A stretch of 64,000 nucleotides of DNA. Source: Streptomyces sp. GQFP. Its GTDB lineage: Bacteria; Actinomycetota; Actinomycetes; Streptomycetales; Streptomycetaceae. The notes below the pieces were generated by a model, which ran no database searches, was not told the DNA's origin, and saw only the letters and a list, made by a program, of their open reading frames with translations. The stretch covers positions 4,154,001 to 4,218,000 of the forward strand of contig NZ_CP089312.1 in the NCBI RefSeq assembly GCF_021545335.1. Reading direction: 5' to 3'. Numbering within the stretch: position 1 is the stretch's first letter; each line of letters begins with the position of its first letter. Positions 53,354-61,533 of this stretch are shown in pieces. The position numbers and the translations under genes are program-made.

Positions 53354-54781
53354 ATGCCACTGCACCCAGGGGACAGCGGAACACCGGCCGACAAGGGCGA
53401 CGGGCGCAGGCTCGCCGTCAACCCGTTCTACGGGGAGGCCAATCCGGTCGGCGGGATGACCGAGGCCCCGCCCACGCACCGGCTGCCGGACGCGCCACTG
53501 CCGCCGACGACGGCGTACCAGCTCGTGCACGACGAACTGATGCTCGACGGCAACTCGCGGCTCAACCTGGCCACCTTCGTCACCACCTGGATGGAGCCGC
53601 AGGCAAGTGTCCTGATGGGTGAGTGCCGGGACAAGAACATGATCGACAAGGACGAGTACCCGCGCACCGCCGAGCTGGAGCGGCGCTGTGTGGCGATGCT
53701 TGCCGATCTGTGGAACGCGCCCGATCCGGCCGCCGCGGTGGGCTGTTCGACCACCGGTTCGAGTGAGGCGTGCATGCTCGCCGGGATGGCGCTGAAGCGA
53801 CGGTGGGCGGCACGCAACGCCGACCGGTATCCGGGGCGGGACGTCCGGCCGAACCTCGTCATGGGCGTCAACGTGCAGGTCTGCTGGGACAAGTTCTGCA
53901 ACTTCTGGGAGGTGGAGCCGCGTCTGGTGCCCATGGAGGGCGACCGGTTCCATCTCGATCCGCAGGCGGCGGCCGAGCTGTGCGACGAGAACACCATCGG
54001 GGTCGTCGGGATCCTCGGGTCGACCTTCGACGGGTCGTACGAGCCCGTCGCGGGCCTGTGCGAGGCCCTGGACGCCCTGCAGGAGCGGACCGGGCTCGAC
54101 ATCCCGGTGCACGTCGACGGGGCCTCAGGGGCCATGGTGGCGCCCTTTCTCGACGAGGACCTGGTGTGGGACTTCCGGCTGCCTCGCGTGGCCTCGATCA
54201 ACACCTCCGGGCACAAGTACGGGCTGGTCTACCCGGGCGTCGGCTGGGCGCTGTGGCGGGACAAGGAGGCCCTCCCCGAGGAACTCGTCTTCCGCGTCAA
54301 CTATCTGGGTGGCGACATGCCGACGTTCGCGCTCAACTTCTCGCGTCCCGGAGCCCAGGTGGTCGCGCAGTACTACACGTTCCTGCGGCTGGGCCGCGAC
54401 GGCTACCGGGCGGTGCAGCAGTCCACGCGCGATGTGGCGTGCTCCCTCGCCAAGAGGATCGAGGAGCTGGGCGACTTCCGAATGCTCACCCGGGGCGACG
54501 AGCTGCCCGTCTTCGCCTTCACGACCGGGGCGGACGTGACCGCGTACGACGTCTTCGACGTCTCCCGGCGGCTGCGCGAACGGGGCTGGCTGGTGCCCGC
54601 GTACACCTTCCCGGAGAACCGGCAGGACCTCTCCGTACTCCGGGTCGTGTGCCGCAACGGCTTCTCCGCGGACCTCGCCGAACTGTTCGTGGAGGACCTG
54701 GAACGACTGCTGCCGGAACTGCGCCGGCAGCCGCGCCCGTCCACCCGGGACAAGGACGCGGCCACCGGTTTCCACCACTAG
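53354..54781 (+). CDS. glutamate decarboxylase family PLP enzyme
   Basis: This 475-residue group II decarboxylase resembles GadB. Substrate and cofactor motifs include LDGNSRLNLATFVTTWMEPQ (landmark), VGCSTTGSSEACMLAG, VHVDGASGAMVAPF and the PLP lysine in NTSGHKYGLVYPG. It should convert L-glutamate to GABA, or a closely related acid. There is no adjacent gadC antiporter. The ATG at 53354 lies 31 nt past the tipA -35, so the two genes are divergent and share a compact control region. The C-terminal stretch ends 9 nt from a convergent ABC permease stop. Confidence 0.93.
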   Translation: MPLHPGDSGTPADKGDGRRLAVNPFYGEANPVGGMTEAPPTHRLPDAPLPPTTAYQLVHDELMLDGNSRLNLATFVTTWMEPQASVLMGECRDKNMIDKDEYPRTAELERRCVAMLADLWNAPDPAAAVGCSTTGSSEACMLAGMALKRRWAARNADRYPGRDVRPNLVMGVNVQVCWDKFCNFWEVEPRLVPMEGDRFHLDPQAAAELCDENTIGVVGILGSTFDGSYEPVAGLCEALDALQERTGLDIPVHVDGASGAMVAPFLDEDLVWDFRLPRVASINTSGHKYGLVYPGVGWALWRDKEALPEELVFRVNYLGGDMPTFALNFSRPGAQVVAQYYTFLRLGRDGYRAVQQSTRDVACSLAKRIEELGDFRMLTRGDELPVFAFTTGADVTAYDVFDVSRRLRERGWLVPAYTFPENRQDLSVLRVVCRNGFSADLAELFVEDLERLLPELRRQPRPSTRDKDAATGFHH

Positions 54782-54790
54782 GACGCCGAG

Positions 54791-55588
54791 TTACCGACTC
54801 AGGCGGCCGAACCTCCGTACCGCCAAGGGGAAGAAGACCGCCAGCAGGGCCAGGGGCCAGGCGACGGCCGCCCAGAGGTGGCCCGGTTCGCCGCCCGGGT
54901 TGGCGAACAGGTCGCGTACCGCGGTGGCCGTCTGGGACATGGGGTTCCATTGGACGGCCGTGCCCAGCCAGCCCGGCATGGACTCGGGGGTGGCGAAGGC
55001 GTTGGACAGGAAGCCGACCGGCCAGACCAGGATCTGGACCGCCTGCACCAGCTCCGGCTTCCCGGCCACCATGGCCAGCTGGATGCCGATCCACAGCATG
55101 GCGAAGCGGAACAGCAGGAGCAGGCCCACGGCCCCCAGGAGGGCCGCCACGCCCCCGTGGGCGCGCCAGCCGATCGCGTACCCCACCGCGAGCATCACGG
55201 CGAGCCCCAGGGCCGACTGGAGCATGTCGGCGGCCGAACGGCCCACCAGGACCGCGCCGTTGGCCATGGGCATCGACCGGAAACGGTCGATCACGCCCTT
55301 GTTGAGATCCTGGGTGACGGCCAGCATCGTGCCCTCCAGGCCGAAGGCCATGGTCAGCACGAGCATGCCGGGGACCAGGTAGTCGACGTAGTCCCCGCTC
55401 ACCTCCCGGCCGCCGCCGACCAGGTAGCCGAACATCAGCAGCAGCATCACCGGGAAGACCAGCCCGACCACCACCTGGACCGGCTGCCGCGCCCAATGGG
55501 CGAGTTCACGGCGGGTCATGGTCCAGCAGTCGCTCAACGCGCGCGTGCCGGGCCCACCGGTCACCTTGTACGTCTCGCACGTCGTCAC
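54791..55588 (-). CDS. ABC-2 type permease (DrrB-like exporter)
   Basis: This 265-residue permease has six TM helices and the ABC-2 signature region FRSMPMANGAVLVGRSAADML plus AFATPESMPGWLGTAVQWNPM near the end, given as landmarks. With the preceding ATPase it forms a daunorubicin-type (DrrAB) exporter for an unknown drug or lipid. The GTG at 55588 overlaps the ATPase stop by 4 nt, so translation is coupled. It is the last gene of the PadR-ABC operon. Confidence 0.92.
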   Translation of the reverse strand: MTTCETYKVTGGPGTRALSDCWTMTRRELAHWARQPVQVVVGLVFPVMLLLMFGYLVGGGREVSGDYVDYLVPGMLVLTMAFGLEGTMLAVTQDLNKGVIDRFRSMPMANGAVLVGRSAADMLQSALGLAVMLAVGYAIGWRAHGGVAALLGAVGLLLLFRFAMLWIGIQLAMVAGKPELVQAVQILVWPVGFLSNAFATPESMPGWLGTAVQWNPMSQTATAVRDLFANPGGEPGHLWAAVAWPLALLAVFFPLAVRRFGRLSR

Positions 55589-56541
55589 GCGGGCTCCTTC
55601 GTCCGTTCGTCGCCGCCGGTGAGGTCCAGGAACACCTCGTCCAGCGTCGGGCGCCGCAGGGCGATGTCCTCGGCCTCGATCCCGGCCGCCTCCAGGGCCC
55701 GTACGACCCCGGAGAGCGCCGCCATGCGGTCGGTGACCGGGGCGCTCAGCAGCCGCCGGTCGGGGTCCGCGGAGACGCCGTCGGCGGGTACGGGCAACAG
55801 GGCGACGGCCGCGCCCAGTTGGCCCGCGTCGCGCAGGACGACGTCGATGCGGTCGCCGCCCGCGCGGGCCTTCAGCTCGTCCGGTGTGCCGTCGGCGACG
55901 ACCCGGCCCCGGTCGACGACCGAGACGCGGTCGGCGAGCTGGTCGGCCTCTTCCAGGTACTGCGTGGTGAGCAGGACCGTCGTACCGCCGCCGACGAGGG
56001 AGCGGACCGCGGTCCACACCTCCGTACGGCCGCGCGGGTCGAGGCCGGTCGTCGGTTCGTCCAGGAAGAGCACCTCCGGGTCGGTGATCAGGGAGGCGGC
56101 GAGGTCGAGGCGGCGGCGCATTCCGCCGCTGTAGTGCCGGACCGCCTTGCGGCCGGTGTCCGCGAGTCCGAAGCGGGCGAGGAGTTCACCGGCCCGCACG
56201 CGCGCGTGGCGGGCGCCCAGGTGGTAGAGGCGGCCGAACATCTCCAGGTTCTGCCGGCCGCTCAGCTCCTCGTCGAGCGCGGCGTGCTGGCCGAGGAGGC
56301 CGATGCGGAAGCGGACCTGCCGGGCCTCCGTCAGCACGTCGTGGCCGGCCACCTCGACCCGGCCGCCGTCGGGTCGCAGCAGGGTGGACAGGATGCGGAC
56401 CAGGGTCGTCTTGCCCGCGCCGTTCGGCCCGAGCACGCCGTGCACCGTGCCGCGGGCGACCAGGAGGTCGAGTCCGGACAGTGCCTGGGTGTCGCCGTAC
56501 TTCTTGTGTGCGCCTTCGACGGTGATCGCCGCGTCGGCCAC
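55585..56541 (-). CDS. ABC transporter ATP-binding protein (DrrA-like)
   Basis: This 318-residue ATPase has Walker A GPNGAGKTTLVRIL, Q-loop GLLGQHAALDEEL, signature HYSGGMRRRLDLA, Walker B VLFLDEPTTGLDP and the switch His region TTQYLEEADQLADRV. The C-terminal extension (about 230-318) is of the DrrA type (DEVFLDLTGG). The GTG at 56541 has GAGGAGG 7 nt upstream; a TTG farther up lies in an operator and was rejected. Two PadR-type operators sit just before it. Confidence 0.94.
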   Translation of the reverse strand: MADAAITVEGAHKKYGDTQALSGLDLLVARGTVHGVLGPNGAGKTTLVRILSTLLRPDGGRVEVAGHDVLTEARQVRFRIGLLGQHAALDEELSGRQNLEMFGRLYHLGARHARVRAGELLARFGLADTGRKAVRHYSGGMRRRLDLAASLITDPEVLFLDEPTTGLDPRGRTEVWTAVRSLVGGGTTVLLTTQYLEEADQLADRVSVVDRGRVVADGTPDELKARAGGDRIDVVLRDAGQLGAAVALLPVPADGVSADPDRRLLSAPVTDRMAALSGVVRALEAAGIEAEDIALRRPTLDEVFLDLTGGDERTKEPA

Positions 56542-56573
56542 GGAGCCCTCCTCGTTAGGCAAAGCCAGCTTGC

Positions 56574-56634
56574 TAGTCAAACTTGATTACATGTCGAAGG
56601 TAACCCGCCCGGAGTAATTGGTCAAACTTGATTA
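56574..56634. promoter_or_regulatory. two PadR-type operators in front of the ABC exporter genes
   Basis: The near-palindromes TAGTCAAACTTGATTA (56574-56589) and TGGTCAAACTTGATTA (56619-56634) share 15 of 16 bases and are 45 bp apart centre to centre. The second overlaps the padR stop codon. PadR repressors bind such paired sites, so substrate-induced derepression of the exporter is likely. Confidence 0.75.
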
Positions 56635-57273
56635 GCTGGCGTCCTCGGGGTGCTTCTCCCCCGTCGCGTACGGGTTCGCCTCACCCTCGGACAGGACGCC
56701 GATGAACGGTTCGCCCTCCCCCGCGAAGGTGTACGCCCCGCCCTCGATCCGGGCGATCAGGCCCAGCGTCCACTCGGCCTCGGCGTCGGCCGTGTGGATC
56801 CAGAGGTTCATGATCTCGCCGATGTGGCCCAGCTGTTCGGGGCCGTCCTCGGGGACGTAGTGCTCGGTGACGGAGGCCCGCCACTCGCCGATGCGCCGGG
56901 TGCGTTCCTTGAGGAGGGTGACCGCCTCGACGCGGGGCAGGTCGACGATGAAGCCGATGGCCGCCGACTTGACGTCCATTTTCTGGTCGTACGAGGTCAG
57001 GGCCTCGCGCAGCAGGCGCAGGAATTCGTCGGTGCCCCAGTCGGTGATCTCGTACTCCGTGCGGGGCGGGCCGCCGGCCGTGGAGGGCGCGATCTCGTGC
57101 GCGTGCAGCAGCCCCTGCTTGGCCATCTGCTTGAGCGCGTGGTAGATCGAGCCGGGCTTGGCGTTGGACCACTCGTGCGCGCCCCAGTACTCCAGGTCGT
57201 TGCGCACCTGGTAGCCGTGGGCCCGCCCGTGCTGACGGACCGCGCCGAGCACGAGGAGACGAATCGCTGACAT
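56632..57273 (-). CDS. PadR family transcriptional regulator
   Basis: This 213-residue regulator has the PadR winged helix (about 1-85): LLVLGAVRQHGRAHGYQVRNDLEYWG, KPGSIYHALKQMAKQGLL and TEYEITDWGTDEFLRLL. A helical C-terminal dimerisation domain follows (about 90-180). It is encoded directly upstream of an ABC exporter on the same strand. Two matching operators fall between them, so it most likely represses the exporter and responds to the exported compound. It starts 24 nt after the antitoxin-like gene. Confidence 0.93.
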   Translation of the reverse strand: MSAIRLLVLGAVRQHGRAHGYQVRNDLEYWGAHEWSNAKPGSIYHALKQMAKQGLLHAHEIAPSTAGGPPRTEYEITDWGTDEFLRLLREALTSYDQKMDVKSAAIGFIVDLPRVEAVTLLKERTRRIGEWRASVTEHYVPEDGPEQLGHIGEIMNLWIHTADAEAEWTLGLIARIEGGAYTFAGEGEPFIGVLSEGEANPYATGEKHPEDAS

Positions 57274-57296
57274 GCGGCCACATTAGGACCCCGACG

Positions 57297-57557
57297 TCAA
57301 GCGGCCCGCTCCCGGGCCAGCAGAGCTTGGCGCGCCTCTTCGTGTGGGACGCGAGCCTCCGGGCAGCCGAGGGCACGGTCGCGCTCCAGGCGAGCCAGAG
57401 CCAGCGCGCCCTCGAGGTCCGCCAGTTCGGTGGGGGACATGAGGAGGGCCACCGGGACACCCCGATCGGTCAGAGTGATGCGCTCGTGCTGGGCGGCCCG
57501 GCGCACGAGATCACCGAGCTCGCCCCTCGCCTCGGCGATCGGATACGTAGCGGACAT
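57297..57557 (-). CDS. Phd/YefM-type antitoxin-like protein, no toxin partner
   Basis: This 86-residue protein has the Phd/YefM N-terminal DNA-binding fold (YPIAEARGELGDLVRRAA, RITLTDRGVPVALLMSP). The C-terminal tail is Ala/Glu/Arg-rich, the part that normally neutralises a toxin. No RelE/Doc/PIN-type toxin gene lies on either side. It may have lost its toxin or act as a regulator. It lies upstream of padR on the same strand. Confidence 0.82.
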   Translation of the reverse strand: MSATYPIAEARGELGDLVRRAAQHERITLTDRGVPVALLMSPTELADLEGALALARLERDRALGCPEARVPHEEARQALLARERAA

Positions 57558-57615
57558 ACGTCCATATGTACATGCAACCCTGGACGCATGTCCGCAGAGC
57601 GGCAGAACCGACAGC

Positions 57616-59085
57616 TCAGAACGGGAAGCCGCTCCGCCCGTGCTGCACGGAGATCCACTTCTGGGTCGTGAACGCCGCCACCGTCGCCTCGCCGTTCAGG
57701 CGGCCGATGCCCGAGGACTTCTCGCCGCCGAAGGCGACCAGGGGCTCGTCGTGGACCGTGCCGTCGTTGACGTGGAACATGCCCGTGTCGATCTGCTTGG
57801 CGAAGGCGATGCCGCGTTCGACGTCGGCCGTGTGGACGGCGCCGCTGAGGCCGTACGGCGTGTTGTTGACGAGGCGGACCGCCTCCTCCTCGCCGTCGAA
57901 GGGGACGAGGAGGGCCACCGGGCCGAAGATCTCCTGCTGGAGGAGGGGCGAGTCGGCGGCGAGGTCGGTCAGGACCGACGGCTCGACCAGGTTGTCCTTC
58001 GTCGTGCCGTGCAGCAGCGCCGTCGCGCCGTCCTCCAGTGCCCGTCGCACCACGCCCGAGAGCGCCTCCGCCTGGGACGAGTTGATCACCGGGCCGATGA
58101 CCGTGGTGGGGTCGCTCGGGTCGCCCACCTTCAGGGACTTGACCTTGGTCACGAACTTCTCGGTGAACTCGGCGGCGATCGAGCGGTCCACCAGGACCCG
58201 GTTGGCGGCCATGCAGACCTGGCCCTGATGGACGTACCGGCTGAAGACCGCCGCGTCGACCGCGTAGTCGACGTCCGCGTCGTCCAGGACCACCAGGGCG
58301 CTGTTGCCGCCGAGTTCGAGGACCACGTTCTTGAAGAGGGGGGCACAGACAGCCGCGACGTGGCGGCCGATCTTGTCCGAGCCGGTGAAGGAGATGACCT
58401 TCGGGATCGGGTGCTCTATGAACGCGTCGCCTATCTCGGATATGTCCGTGATGATCACGTTCAGCAGGCCCGGCGGCAGGCCCGCGTCCTCGAAGATCTT
58501 CGCCACCAGGGAGCCGCCGACTATCGGGGTGTCCTGGTGCGGCTTGAGGACGACGCCGTTGCCGAGCGCGAGGGCCGGGGCGACCGACTTCAGGGCGAGC
58601 AGGAAGGGGAAGTTGAAGGGGCTGATCACGCCCACCACACCCACCGGGACGCGGTAGACGCGGTTCTCCTTGCCGTCGACCGGCGAGGGGATGATCTCTC
58701 CCTCGGGGGTCAGCGCCAGGCGGATCGACTCGCGCAGGAACTCCTTGGCGAGGTGCAGTTCGAAGCCGGCCTTGAGGTGGGTGCCGCCGAGTTCGGCGAT
58801 GATCGCCGCGGCGATCTCCTGCTCCTGGTCCTCGATGATGCGCAGGGCTCTCTCGAAGACCGCGCGGCGGGCGTACGGGTTGGTCGTGGCCCATTCCTTC
58901 TGGGCCGCGGCGGCGGCACGGTACGCCTCGTCGACCTCGTCCACCGTGGCGATCGTGATGGCGGCGAGCTTCTCGCCGTCGTACGGGTTGAAGTCGATGA
59001 TGTCCCAGGAGCCGGTGCCCGGGCGCCACTCACCGCCGATGTACTGCTGCGCGAGGTCGGTGAAGTAGTACGCAGGTGCTGGCAT
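57616..59085 (-). CDS. NAD(P)-dependent aldehyde dehydrogenase
   Basis: This 489-residue ALDH-superfamily enzyme oxidises an aldehyde to an acid. The cofactor region is SPFNFPFLLALKSVAPALAL with FTGSDKIGRHVA, the general base Glu is in LELGGNSALVV and the nucleophile Cys in QGQVCMAANR. The sequence is closest to benzaldehyde/vanillin-type ALDHs, but the substrate is not certain. The ATG at 59085 has GAGGGA upstream. It is flanked by the antitoxin-like gene and a WhiJ-like regulator. Confidence 0.92.
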   Translation of the reverse strand: MPAPAYYFTDLAQQYIGGEWRPGTGSWDIIDFNPYDGEKLAAITIATVDEVDEAYRAAAAAQKEWATTNPYARRAVFERALRIIEDQEQEIAAAIIAELGGTHLKAGFELHLAKEFLRESIRLALTPEGEIIPSPVDGKENRVYRVPVGVVGVISPFNFPFLLALKSVAPALALGNGVVLKPHQDTPIVGGSLVAKIFEDAGLPPGLLNVIITDISEIGDAFIEHPIPKVISFTGSDKIGRHVAAVCAPLFKNVVLELGGNSALVVLDDADVDYAVDAAVFSRYVHQGQVCMAANRVLVDRSIAAEFTEKFVTKVKSLKVGDPSDPTTVIGPVINSSQAEALSGVVRRALEDGATALLHGTTKDNLVEPSVLTDLAADSPLLQQEIFGPVALLVPFDGEEEAVRLVNNTPYGLSGAVHTADVERGIAFAKQIDTGMFHVNDGTVHDEPLVAFGGEKSSGIGRLNGEATVAAFTTQKWISVQHGRSGFPF

Positions 59086-59188
59086 GTGATCCCTCAATCC
59101 CTCAATACCGTAAAGCCCTTATCACGGTCTGATCGCACGTCATCGTACGTGCGTTCCAAGGGAGTTGGGGGATCAACCGGCTCGCCGG

Positions 59189-60049
59189 TCACGACAGTTG
59201 CAGCAGACCCCTCAGCAGGTCCCGGCTCTCGCCCGGCCCGGGGCTGTCCTGCTGGAGCTCCTTCATCGCCTTCTCGTACTGGGTGACGTCCTCCGCCTTG
59301 TCCAGGTACAGCGCGCTGGTGAGCTGCTCCAGGAAGATCACGTCGGACAGGTCCGACTCCGGGAAGCTCAGGATGGTGAACGCGCCGCTCTCGCCCGCGT
59401 GTCCGCCGAAGCCGAACGGCATGATCTGCAGCCGTACGTTGGGCCGCTCGGAGACGTCGATCAGATGCTGGAGCTGGCCGCGCATCACCTCGCGGTCGCC
59501 GTACGGCCGGCGCAGGGCCGCCTCGTCCAGGACGACATGGAACTCCGCGCCGCCGTCGGAGAGGAGGTTCTTCTGCCGCTCCAGGCGCAGCGCGACCCGG
59601 CGCTCGATGTCGTCGGGGCTCGCGCCCTTCATGCCGCGCCCGACGACCGCACTCGCGTACGCCTCGGTCTGCAACAGGCCGTGCACGAACTGGACTTCGT
59701 AGGCGCGGATCAGTGATGCCGCGCCCTCCAGGCCCACGTAGGTGGGGAACCAGCTCGGCAGGACGTCCGAGTAACTGTGCCACCAGCCCGCGACGTTGGC
59801 CTCTCTGGCGAGGGAGAGGAGCGCGTTGCGCTCGGCCTCGTCGCTCACGCCGTACAGCGTCAGCAGGTCCTCGACGTCCCGCGTCTTGAAGCTCACCCGT
59901 CCCAGCTCCATACGACTGATCTTCGACTCGGAGGCACGGATCGAGTAACCCGCCGCCTCTCGCGTGATCCCCCGCGCCTCACGCAGTCGCCTCAGGTGTG
60001 ATCCGAGCAGCATGCGCCGCACCACCGATCCCGGCTCTCCCGCGCTCAC
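59189..60049 (-). CDS. XRE-family regulator with DUF5753 (WhiJ-like)
   Basis: This 286-residue protein has an N-terminal Cro/C1-type helix-turn-helix (about 18-72: LRRLREARGITREAAGYSI, ESKISRMELGRVSF). The C-terminal DUF5753 domain (about 95-275) is typical of the Streptomyces WhiJ family. Such regulators act in development with small DUF397 partners and anti-sigma-like ATPases, and both are adjacent here. The GTG at 60049 has GGAGG 9 nt upstream. Confidence 0.92.
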   Translation of the reverse strand: MSAGEPGSVVRRMLLGSHLRRLREARGITREAAGYSIRASESKISRMELGRVSFKTRDVEDLLTLYGVSDEAERNALLSLAREANVAGWWHSYSDVLPSWFPTYVGLEGAASLIRAYEVQFVHGLLQTEAYASAVVGRGMKGASPDDIERRVALRLERQKNLLSDGGAEFHVVLDEAALRRPYGDREVMRGQLQHLIDVSERPNVRLQIMPFGFGGHAGESGAFTILSFPESDLSDVIFLEQLTSALYLDKAEDVTQYEKAMKELQQDSPGPGESRDLLRGLLQLS

Positions 60050-60359
60050 GTTCGACAACCTCCCCAACCTCTCCAGGGGCCGCAGTCTGCCACTAAATCA
60101 CTCCGAGCAGTACTCGTCCGGTTACTCAAATGGGAAGACGTCAGAGCGTACGCACAGGTTGGGGCAAGGGGAAGACCAGCCAGAGGTGAAAAGTTGGCGG
60201 AAAAAATGACCAAGAAGCGGTACGGGAGGGTCCAATTGGGGCGCGTGCACGTGCATCTGCCCTTGCATCCGCCGTACGCATCGGAAACCATGGTCTCGCG
60301 CCACCGCTGCAACGCAATGACTGCTTCGCAACGACCGCGATCTCCCGGGAGTGCCTCGC
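60050..60359. other. 310-bp divergent control region of the WhiJ-like trio
   Basis: This region lies between the XRE regulator and the anti-sigma-like ATPase, whose starts point away from each other. It holds no convincing gene. It is somewhat richer in AT around 60195-60235 (AAAAAATGACCAAGAAGC), which could hold a promoter. No strong palindrome was found. Confidence 0.5.
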
Positions 60360-60869
60360 ATGGGGACGAATGGATCAACCATGCTCGAGCCGTTAAGGCA
60401 GGGCCTTCCGCCACTGGATCCCTCCACCGTGTCCAACGCGGCGTCGTGCGCGCTGCCCGCCCGCTACGAAGCGGTGCGCGAGGCACGGCAGTTCAGCCGC
60501 AGAACACTCGCCCAGTGGGACGTCGGCGACCGCTTCGACGATGTCTGCCTGGTCGTCTCCGAGCTGGTCACCAACGCCCTGCGGCACGCGGTGCCCGCGG
60601 ACACCTCGCTCCCGTCGGCCCAGGAGCCGCCCGTACGGCTGCATCTGATGCGCTGGACCGAGCGGCTGGTGTGCGCGGTGCGCGATCCGAGCCGGGAGAG
60701 TCCGGTGGCGTACGACGCCGAGGAGTTCTCGGAGGACTTCTCGGCCGAGTCGGGGCGCGGGCTGTTCCTGGTCGACTCGTTCAGCGACAGCTGGGGCTGG
60801 CACCCGCTCTCGGGCTCGCTGGGCGGCAAGGTCGTCTGGGCGCTGTTCCGGCTGCACCCCGCGGAGTGA
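60360..60869 (+). CDS. anti-sigma-factor-like ATP-binding protein (HATPase_c_2)
   Basis: This 169-residue protein has a GHKL/HATPase fold of the RsbW/SpoIIAB type. The N-box is VVSELVTNALRHA and the G-box SGRGLFLVDSFSDSWG, but it lacks a kinase His. Such proteins bind ATP and inhibit sigma factors or partner with regulators. It lies between the WhiJ-like XRE gene and a DUF397 gene, the usual trio. ATG at 60360 has GGGAG 8 nt upstream. Confidence 0.88.
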   Translation: MGTNGSTMLEPLRQGLPPLDPSTVSNAASCALPARYEAVREARQFSRRTLAQWDVGDRFDDVCLVVSELVTNALRHAVPADTSLPSAQEPPVRLHLMRWTERLVCAVRDPSRESPVAYDAEEFSEDFSAESGRGLFLVDSFSDSWGWHPLSGSLGGKVVWALFRLHPAE

Positions 60870-60973
60870 GGCGGGCGTTTTCTCGCGTCTCGGTTCTACG
60901 CGCGTCACCGTGAGTTGAACAGTGGTTACGCCCCGCTTCGACCGGCTTCGGCGCCGGAACGGAAGCGGGGCGG

Positions 60974-61252
60974 TCAGCTCGCGATCAGATGGTCGAACTC
61001 GCCGTCCTTGATGCCGAGGAGCATCGCCTCGATCTCGGCGCGCGTGTAGACGAGCGCCGGACCGTCGGGGAAGCGGGAGTTGCGTACCGCCACCTCGCCG
61101 CCGGGCAGCCGCGCGAACTCCACGCAGGAACCCTGCGAGTTGCTGTGCCGGCTCTTCTGCCAGGCGGCGACGCCGTCCAGCCGCGCGGCGGCCATGCCGT
61201 TGTACACGCCGGACTCATCGTCTACGCCAACGTCGTACACGTCGTGGTCCAC
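60974..61252 (-). CDS. DUF397 small protein (WhiJ partner)
   Basis: This 92-residue protein contains the DUF397 module: WQKSRHSNSQGSCVEFARLPGGEVAVRNSR, then ALVYTRAEIEAMLLGIKDGEFD (cited as landmarks). DUF397 proteins are encoded next to WhiJ-type XRE regulators and are thought to modulate them. It is convergent with the anti-sigma-like ATPase gene. The N-terminal 25 residues are acidic. Confidence 0.92.
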   Translation of the reverse strand: MDHDVYDVGVDDESGVYNGMAAARLDGVAAWQKSRHSNSQGSCVEFARLPGGEVAVRNSRFPDGPALVYTRAEIEAMLLGIKDGEFDHLIAS

Positions 61253-61329
61253 AGGTCGCTCCCTGGTGGTGCACTGGCTGGTGAGGCCATTGCTGCAGTG
61301 GTCAACTGACCCGGATCATAACTCTGTTC

Positions 61330-61402
61330 ACGTGCAGACGCATGGACGTATGCACGGGCGTATGCATGCGCATGCGCACGGTCAGATGCACGTGCACGCG
61401 GG
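61330..61402. repeat. degenerate CATGCAC/CATGCGC repeat tract
   Basis: Alternating purine-pyrimidine tracts (such as GTATGCATGCGCATGCGCAC) are repeated over about 70 bp. In one plus-strand frame they would read as a His/Met-rich string (HGRMHGRMHAHAHGQMHVHA). No ribosome site or conserved gene context supports translation. It lies downstream of rpsR2 and near a DUF397 start. Confidence 0.6.
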
Positions 61403-61470
61403 GTGTTCGCGCCGCTACACACCTTGACGCACGCGCGCCCCTACGCGTTCCCCCACGGGCCCCCAGCACA

Positions 61471-61514
61471 CCCGTACCCCCACCTCCTGGGACAAATGGA
61501 GGCGGGGGTACGGG
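61471..61514 (-). terminator. terminator-like stem downstream of rpsR2
   Basis: CCCGTACCCCCACCTC pairs with its complement at 61499-61514 (15 of 16 bp), enclosing a 12-nt loop. It lies 20 nt past the rpsR2 stop, closing the zinc-starvation operon. Confidence 0.75.
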
Positions 61515-61533
61515 GCTGAAGGTATGCGTGGGG

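Noticed and set aside
60046..60350. Short open frames in the WhiJ-like intergenic region
   Set aside because: They lack ribosome sites and codon bias and are interrupted by likely promoter sequence.
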